From IMG/VR virus record IMGVR_UViG_3300049845_000287, positions 1 through 56,798 of that record: a stretch of 56,798 nucleotides of DNA; one strand, 5' to 3'. Of this stretch, positions 51,394-56,798 are shown piece after piece. The translations under genes and the position numbers were made by a program. Source of the DNA: a virus. Below the pieces are notes generated by a model. It ran no database searches, had not been told where the DNA came from, and was given only the letters and a program-made list of their open reading frames with translations. Position 1 is the stretch's first letter. The number at the start of each line of letters is the position of its first letter.

Positions 51394-53378
51394 TGGATAG
51401 GGAAATGAAGTGGAACATCGAGGCCGACTCCATCAAGGACACCGGCTACACCAAGTGGCTCGGTGACTACGAGGGAGCCAAGGCGCAGATGCGTCTGCGC
51501 ACCCACCACCATGAGCTCTACGGCTACATCGCCAAGAACAAGAGCATCCATGAGGCGAGGGGCAAGCAGGGCAAGGTGTTCTCCGAAGGCTCGTCGCAGT
51601 ACATCCTGCGCAAGGCCCTCGCCGATACCATCCAGCGGGTGCCCGACGGCGAGCTTCAGACGCAGTACGACAAGGGCTCGGTGGAGCACATCCTCACGCA
51701 GTACCTGTTCGAGAACAAGGTACTCAGCTCCGAGATCGAGGGCTGCGACATGCTCTCGAACCTCACTTCGACGTTCAAGTCCGGGTTCACCTACGCCTTC
51801 GCAGCGGTGAGGACCGGCTTCGAGAACGACCTCGACAACGATGCGCGCATCAGCTACACCGTCGAGAACTGGGCCGACATCTTCCCCAACCGGGACTGCA
51901 AGGACATCCGCCGCCCGCAGGTCCTGTGGTTCAGGTCGTACATGAGCAAGGCCGACGTGGAGGCGCTCATCACCGAAGAGGGCACCTTGCGTGACTCGTC
52001 CTACAACGCGGACGCGGTCAAGCATGTCTTGGACAACGACCTGTTCAAGGGCAAGCAGCCCGAGTCCGAGGCGCTCGCCGATCAGATGAAGGGCTCGAGC
52101 TCGCTCCAGTCCATCGAGCTGCTCACCAAGTACGTCCGTGGGGAGAGCGAGTTCGTCACCTATGTCCCCGAGCTCCAGGCCAAGTGGCGCACGGTCAAGA
52201 ACTACGACCCGCGCAAGGGCATCCCGTGGCACTTCCTGGTCCTCGAGGTGGACTCCGACTTCCCGATCGGCATCAGCCAGTTCGAGTACCTGCTCGCCGA
52301 TCAGCAGTTCCAAGACCTCTTCCAGACCTCGGCGTTCAAGAACCTGCTGCTCGCCATGGAGCCGCCCATCATGGTCGGTGGCTGGGAGACCAACCCGATG
52401 GCGTACCGCTTCGAGCCTCGCAAGATCTGGAGCCTGGGCAACAACCCGAATCAGACCAAGGTCGAGCCGGTCAAGATCGGCAACGAGGTGCTGACAGGGT
52501 TCCTGCCCACACGCGAAGGTGTGGCCGCCGGCATGCTGCGCCAGCTCAACGTGCTGGACGGCACGATCGCGCGCGACTCGGGCGTCCCCGGCTTCTCCGC
52601 CACTCCACAGGGGGTCGAAGCGCAGACCACGAGCAAGCAGATCAGCATCAACCAGTACCAGAAGCGCGTCGAATACTTCTTCTCCGAGTGGGCGAACGCG
52701 GCGTTGCGCACCTACATCAACTCGATGACCGGCGTCCACGAGCTCACCGTCGATGAAGCGACCCGTCGCCGCCTGTTCGACCTCGGTGACGAGGGCATGG
52801 AGCTGATCGTGGGCGACAAGGTCAAGGTGGACTTCGACAAGCTCTCGACCGACATGCTCCAGTTCAAGGTGCGCACCGGCTCGCTCGTGGAGAAGAAGGA
52901 GGAGCAGGAGCGCAAGGCCCTCCAGGAGACCGTGCAGCCGTTCGTGCAGAACCTCACCGGCTGGTCCGAGGAGAACAAGAAAGTCATCGAGAACGAGGTC
53001 CTGCTCCCCGCGGCCAAGCGGATGTTGGAGCTTTCCGATACCGACATCGGCCAGTCGACCGCCGAGAGCATCGGCAGCCACATGGCGAAGATGATGCTCG
53101 CGGAGATGCAAGGACAGATCGACGGGCTGGCAGCCCAGAACGAGATGCAGGGTGCGCAGATAGATGCCACCCAAAAGGCGCTGCCGCCTGAGTCTCAGGC
53201 ACAACTGGCGCAGGAGCTCCCGCCAGTGTCCATGGAGGAAGGGGCTCCTGCCCCCGAGATTCCAACACCGGGTCTGGGTGCGGGAGGCGCTTCGCCGAGT
53301 AGACCTCCCGTACCCGAGCCCGGCCCTGTTCCCGCAGGTCAGGAAGTGATTTCACCCGCCGAACTTCTTGAGCTCTGA
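51393..53378 (+). CDS. Portal protein
   Basis: This 661-aa protein lies directly before the capsid gene and follows portal layout. Helical wings (1-120) lead to a beta-rich stem region with IFPNRDCKDIRRPQVLWFRS (about 168-187). Long helices follow (EYLLADQQFQDLFQTSAFKNLLLA; VPGFSATPQGVEAQTTSKQI), then a coiled coil (about 485-600) and a disordered Pro-rich tail. Size fits podovirus portals. It forms the dodecameric DNA entry ring to which terminase docks. Confidence 0.8.
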   Translation: MDREMKWNIEADSIKDTGYTKWLGDYEGAKAQMRLRTHHHELYGYIAKNKSIHEARGKQGKVFSEGSSQYILRKALADTIQRVPDGELQTQYDKGSVEHILTQYLFENKVLSSEIEGCDMLSNLTSTFKSGFTYAFAAVRTGFENDLDNDARISYTVENWADIFPNRDCKDIRRPQVLWFRSYMSKADVEALITEEGTLRDSSYNADAVKHVLDNDLFKGKQPESEALADQMKGSSSLQSIELLTKYVRGESEFVTYVPELQAKWRTVKNYDPRKGIPWHFLVLEVDSDFPIGISQFEYLLADQQFQDLFQTSAFKNLLLAMEPPIMVGGWETNPMAYRFEPRKIWSLGNNPNQTKVEPVKIGNEVLTGFLPTREGVAAGMLRQLNVLDGTIARDSGVPGFSATPQGVEAQTTSKQISINQYQKRVEYFFSEWANAALRTYINSMTGVHELTVDEATRRRLFDLGDEGMELIVGDKVKVDFDKLSTDMLQFKVRTGSLVEKKEEQERKALQETVQPFVQNLTGWSEENKKVIENEVLLPAAKRMLELSDTDIGQSTAESIGSHMAKMMLAEMQGQIDGLAAQNEMQGAQIDATQKALPPESQAQLAQELPPVSMEEGAPAPEIPTPGLGAGGASPSRPPVPEPGPVPAGQEVISPAELLEL

Positions 53379-53385
53379 GTGCAGG

Positions 53386-53391
53386 TATACT
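53386..53391 (+). promoter_or_regulatory. Putative -10 box for capsid gene (TATACT)
   Basis: TATACT sits in the 76-base gap before the capsid gene. TTCTTG lies 15 bases upstream as a weak -35. The same hexamer is used at 35502. It would add capsid transcription to read-through from the portal. Confidence 0.45.
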
Positions 53392-53454
53392 GTGCTCGAG
53401 TTCTCGGCGGAGTACCAAGGCACGCTGTCTAGCAGTAGAGGAGAGTGAACGGAG

Positions 53455-54990
53455 ATGGCCCAGCCCATTTCGCCGGAGATCTGGAACAAGGCGGCACTCA
53501 CGGACAACCGCCTGCTTCCGGGCCGATATTCAGTCGGCATCTTCACAGGCAAAGGCGTGAACATCGCCAACAACCAGGAGGCGTACGCCTACGACGACAT
53601 CCTGGTGTCCGACCGGATCTTCGACTACGACGACCGCCGGCTCAACAGCCTCGAGCCCCGCACCTACGCGGACGGCGGCCAGGTCAACGACGGCTGGGGC
53701 GCGAGCGCCTACGGTCCGTTCCAGACGGTCCGCTTCACTCGCCGCGTGTTCACCAGTGGCCAGCACAAGTCGATCGCCTGGCGCATCTTCGACGAGAAGC
53801 AGTACGGCGGCGCCATCGGCAGCTTCGGTGACGCGGCCACTTCGTCCGCCTACACCGGCGGCGAGGCGTACATGTCGACCGCGGCCACCATCCAGAAGGC
53901 CAAGGCCATCTGGGACAAGGAGATCCTCGGCCCGCACATCGACAAGTACAACTTCTTCGCGATCGCCAACGGCCACATCTCGGGCCGCTTCGTCCAGACC
54001 AACGCCGTGGCAGGCGCCATGTTCGAGGGCGACCCGGCACTCGGCACCTGGATCGCGAGCCCCGGTCCCTACGAGGGACTCAGCTACCCGCCCGAGTTCG
54101 CCCCGATCAAGGCGATCGAGTGGGACAGCTCCAACGTGCGTCCGCTGCTCAACGCCATCGACGTGGCATGGACGAACCTGTTCATCCCGGAGGACCAGCG
54201 TGTCATCCTGCTCGACAAGGCGTACAAGGACGACCTGCTCTCCAACCTGATCGGCATCCCCGGTTCGCTGCCCGGCAGCGACAGCGCGTACGCCGACCTC
54301 AAGGAAGGCCGCTTCGAGCGGTTCTACGGGTGGGACTTCGACTTCTCGATCCCGTCGCAGTATTTCCCCTACGTCTACCTGGACGAGAACAACAACGTCG
54401 TCCACACCAGCGACGGCAACGCGGCCTACGACGCGGTCATCAACTCGATCGCCGCTTCAGAGGGCACTCTGAAGCTCACGACCGAGCTGGCTGAGTCGCA
54501 GCGCATGCGCGCCACGAACTACATCGGCACCTACTGGGATGCCGCCAACAACACCTGGGTCACCCAGGTCACCAACTACCCGGGCAACGGCAATCCCGCC
54601 AACGTCGGTGCCAACTGGGACACCGAGGGCGCGTCCGTGGACTCCAGCCCCGACTTCTCCGTCGGTCCGGTGGCCACCACGCACCTCAACACCTTCCCGT
54701 TCCAGGGCTATCCCGGCCAGGGCCTCGAGTCCCCGACCGGCCCGCAGGGCGCGATCACCAAGGTCCGCGTCATGGGCATGGCGGTCTACCGCCCGGCCGC
54801 ACAGCTCGGCCAGGAGTACGGAGCGATGGAGACGGACCGCGGCAAGACGCGCGGCAAGTTCACCGAGCTCGTCTTCGACGTCAAGCACGACGCGTGGGTC
54901 ATCCCGCAGTATGCTCACGGCATCCTGCTCCTGATCGACCGCGTGGCCGACGTCGGAGTCCCGACCGTCAAGGTCGAGATCATCTCCTAG
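53455..54990 (+). CDS. Major capsid protein
   Basis: This 511-aa protein follows the portal and is followed by a strong terminator. Composition is typical: acidic, Gly/Ala/Tyr-rich, with an N-terminal arm, an extended beta section (DILVSDRIFDYDDRRL), a long helix (residues about 138-152) and a C-terminal domain ending in hydrophobic strands. It fits an HK97-fold shell protein. The middle (ANNTWVTQVTNYPGNGNPANVG) may be a surface insertion. Leader has its own -10 and GGAGAG plus ACGGAG sites. Confidence 0.8.
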   Translation: MAQPISPEIWNKAALTDNRLLPGRYSVGIFTGKGVNIANNQEAYAYDDILVSDRIFDYDDRRLNSLEPRTYADGGQVNDGWGASAYGPFQTVRFTRRVFTSGQHKSIAWRIFDEKQYGGAIGSFGDAATSSAYTGGEAYMSTAATIQKAKAIWDKEILGPHIDKYNFFAIANGHISGRFVQTNAVAGAMFEGDPALGTWIASPGPYEGLSYPPEFAPIKAIEWDSSNVRPLLNAIDVAWTNLFIPEDQRVILLDKAYKDDLLSNLIGIPGSLPGSDSAYADLKEGRFERFYGWDFDFSIPSQYFPYVYLDENNNVVHTSDGNAAYDAVINSIAASEGTLKLTTELAESQRMRATNYIGTYWDAANNTWVTQVTNYPGNGNPANVGANWDTEGASVDSSPDFSVGPVATTHLNTFPFQGYPGQGLESPTGPQGAITKVRVMGMAVYRPAAQLGQEYGAMETDRGKTRGKFTELVFDVKHDAWVIPQYAHGILLLIDRVADVGVPTVKVEIIS

Positions 54991-55019
54991 CAAGCCCGCT
55001 TCCGACGGTCCTAGTGGTG

Positions 55020-55050
55020 GGGGCGGCTCCAATCGGGGCCGCCCCTTCTC
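55020..55050 (+). terminator. Terminator after major capsid gene
   Basis: Ggggcggc (55020-55027) and gccgcccc (55038-55045) form an 8-bp GC stem with a 10-base loop, followed by ttctc. It should end most capsid transcripts. Confidence 0.75.
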
Positions 55051-55065
55051 GGTGAAGGAGCATCC

Positions 55066-55602
55066 GTGCTGAACCGTCCCGCCGATATATGGGATGTCAC
55101 CTGGGGCATCCTCACCGGAGAGCTCTATACTCGCCGACACGAGTGGATCACACCACGCGTCGTCAGCCCGGCACTCGATGTCGGGTGCGGACAGGGCTAC
55201 CAAGGGACGCTCATCGCGCTCGAAGGCCACGACATCAGGGGCATGGACCTGCACCCTGGGCTGGTGGCGCTGTCGAGCAGGATGGCCGAGGCCAACGGTG
55301 TGACCTTCCCCGTGTCGGTCGGCAACGTCTACCAGATCGACTATCCCGACACCTCCTTCGAGACCATCGTCTGCACCGAGGTGTTGGAGCACCTCGACGA
55401 CCCAGGGTGGGCACTGAAGGAGATGGCCCGCGTCGGCAAGCGCCTGTTGCTCTCGACACCGGGATTCGGTGCGATGCGCATACCGGGCCACATCCAGGAC
55501 TTCACCGAGGAGGACCTCGCAGAGCTGGTCTCCGTCGACTGGGTCATCGTCGAGCATGTCCAGGATCACCCCTGGCAGTACGTCGAGGCGGTGCGCAAGT
55601 GA
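55066..55602 (+). CDS. SAM-dependent methyltransferase (class I)
   Basis: This 178-aa protein has motif I ALDVGCGQGYQG (about 33-44), motif II with acidic end GMDLHPG (56-62), DTSFETIVCTEVLEHLDDP (94-112, motif IV/V region) and RLLLSTPG (126-133). This is the Methyltransf_11-type layout for small-molecule or sugar substrates. GTG start behind AAGGAG. It overlaps the glycosyltransferase start, so the two probably modify one glycan or nucleotide sugar. Confidence 0.8.
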   Translation: MLNRPADIWDVTWGILTGELYTRRHEWITPRVVSPALDVGCGQGYQGTLIALEGHDIRGMDLHPGLVALSSRMAEANGVTFPVSVGNVYQIDYPDTSFETIVCTEVLEHLDDPGWALKEMARVGKRLLLSTPGFGAMRIPGHIQDFTEEDLAELVSVDWVIVEHVQDHPWQYVEAVRK

Positions 55603-56798
55603 AGCTGCTGCACATGCGCCCCTACGGTTTCGACGTCGGCTCCGTCTACAAGTACGGAGAGATGTTCTCCCGCGTGACCACGGTCAAGGACGCCATCCTG
55701 CCCTCGATCAACGCTCCGGTCGAAGATGTGAAGCGCATCCTCGAGAAGGAGAAGCCTGACGCTGTGATCATGCGCGGCGACCGCTGGCCCATGTGGCAGG
55801 CGGCAGCCGACCTCGGCGTCCCCTACATCCTCGATGCACACGACATGCACAACCTGCGTGTCCCGGCGACCGAGGCCGCGAAGTTCAACGAGCGCGGACA
55901 GATCGAATCGGCGGCAGCCATCATCTTCACGTCTCCCGACCATCAGGAGTACGCGAACATCAACTACAAGGTGCCGCCGTCGCGCGTGGTGCATCTGCGC
56001 CCCACCGCCGCCGCGCTCGACTTCGAGCCGATGCGCAAGCTCAAGGGCAAGCACATCGTCTACGCAGGCGGTGTCACCGAGCTCGCGGCGCGTGACAACA
56101 TCTACGGATACCGTTCCTACGGGGTGTCCATCTTCCCTGCGCTCATCGAGGCCGGGTGGACGGTCCACGTCTACCCGTGCTACTTCGCCCGCGACGAGGT
56201 CAAGAAGGAGTACGCCAGCCTGGGCTGCGTCATCCACGACGAGGTGCCCGAGTACGAGCTGCCTCGCGTCCTGTCGCAGTACACCGTGGGGTATCAGGGC
56301 TACGCGAACGACGACTGCCCTCCGGTCGCCTTCAACTACTGCATGACCTGCCGCCCGAACAAGCTGTGGACGTACCTGTCGGCGGGTATCCCGACCGTCG
56401 GGTTCCAAGGCGGCAACGGGATGCGGCTCTACGACGGGTCGTGGGGCGTGGTCACGCACTCGCTGGACGAACTCGGCGCCGCTGCCGACGAGGCAGCATC
56501 CATGAAGATCACCGACGACCTGCGGCGCTCGCAGGTGATAGACGGTGACGAGCCGCTCTTCCGCGAGCTCGTGGCGATCACCGAGGACTCCATAGCCCGC
56601 GAGCACGAGCTCAAGAAGCTCAGGCCGCTGACGTACCCGGTGCAGTTGTCGGTGAACTTCGGAACGCACAAGGTCGCCGGCAGGGTGTATCGCCCCGGCG
56701 ACAGGGTCACCAAGGAAGAGGCCATCTTCCTCAAGGCGGCCGGTCTGCTCAACGATGTACGGATCCCGTCCGATGGTAAAATGTCGCGACGGGCGAGG
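55599..56798 (+). CDS. Glycosyltransferase, GT-B type (runs off right end)
   Basis: GTG at 55599 overlaps the methyltransferase stop (GTGA). The 400 codons here continue at base 143 of the window for seven more, giving about 407 aa. The N-terminal Rossmann half (KLLHMRPYGFDVG...PYILDAHDMHNLRVP) and the C-terminal half with HIVYAGGV and RPNKLWTYLSAGIPTVGF fit family 1/4-type glycosyltransferases. Likely substrates are virion surface or host cell glycans. An oddity is that the gene is preceded by a strong terminator and lies inside the structural block. Confidence 0.75.
   Translation, partial: MKLLHMRPYGFDVGSVYKYGEMFSRVTTVKDAILPSINAPVEDVKRILEKEKPDAVIMRGDRWPMWQAAADLGVPYILDAHDMHNLRVPATEAAKFNERGQIESAAAIIFTSPDHQEYANINYKVPPSRVVHLRPTAAALDFEPMRKLKGKHIVYAGGVTELAARDNIYGYRSYGVSIFPALIEAGWTVHVYPCYFARDEVKKEYASLGCVIHDEVPEYELPRVLSQYTVGYQGYANDDCPPVAFNYCMTCRPNKLWTYLSAGIPTVGFQGGNGMRLYDGSWGVVTHSLDELGAAADEAASMKITDDLRRSQVIDGDEPLFRELVAITEDSIAREHELKKLRPLTYPVQLSVNFGTHKVAGRVYRPGDRVTKEEAIFLKAAGLLNDVRIPSDGKMSRRAR
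56673..56798. repeat. Direct terminal repeat, right copy (126 bp)
   Basis: Exact copy of bases 17-142. Shows that the window is a closed or circularly permuted genome of about 56,656 bp after removing one copy and the first 16 bases. Confidence 0.95.

Overview
This window is essentially one complete, terminally redundant genome of a tailed phage with podovirus-type organisation. It is high in GC and densely packed, and most neighbouring genes overlap at ATGA or GTGA junctions. The last 126 bases (56673-56798) repeat bases 17-142 exactly, and the last gene reads in frame across that junction. The map therefore closes to a circle of about 56,656 bp. The first 16 bases are the only part not explained by the circle; they look like a fold-back artefact. 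GTG and TTG starts, GC-rich coding and a ParB-like protein with a CPGH motif suggest an actinobacterial host, but this is inference. I saw no integrase, tRNA, rRNA or CRISPR.

Rightward virion arm (about 31.8 kb rightward through the origin of numbering to 12.9 kb). Small genes (31.8-33.6 kb) and a superfamily 3 helicase (33.7 kb) are followed by a virion appendage protein. Next come three large virion proteins of about 613, 2365 and 1875 aa, then portal, major capsid protein, terminator, methyltransferase and glycosyltransferase. Across the junction follow small internal proteins, a tail adaptor, a nozzle-like protein, a collar-domain fibre, a collagen-like fibre, a two-domain fibre and a glycine-repeat adhesin. 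The arm ends with lysis genes (membrane/coiled-coil protein, multi-span membrane protein, amidase endolysin, holin).

Leftward arm (30.7 kb down to 12.9 kb). It begins with two tandem paralogues, each with its own promoter-like motif and terminator. A run of tiny Cys-rich proteins follows, then an overlapping block of VWA protein, PD-(D/E)XK resolvase, MoxR-like AAA ATPase and PrimPol. Next are an SSB-like protein, HNH endonuclease, YqaJ exonuclease, a degenerate YraN-like protein and a ParB-like protein. A separate promoter (17.2 kb) precedes a scaffold-like protein and the large terminase, which are on the opposite strand from portal and capsid. The two arms converge at 12.9 kb and diverge from a 1.1 kb structured non-coding region at 30.7-31.8 kb.

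The most notable signal is in the 2365-aa virion protein. It carries a multisubunit RNA polymerase beta-prime type active-site segment (NADFDGD in a matching context), so it may be a virion-packaged RNA polymerase like those of crAss-like phages. Its N terminus shares a short conserved tag with the 1875-aa neighbour, a candidate packaging signal. The phage shows PrimPol, helicase, SSB, exonuclease and resolvase but no recognisable replicative DNA polymerase.
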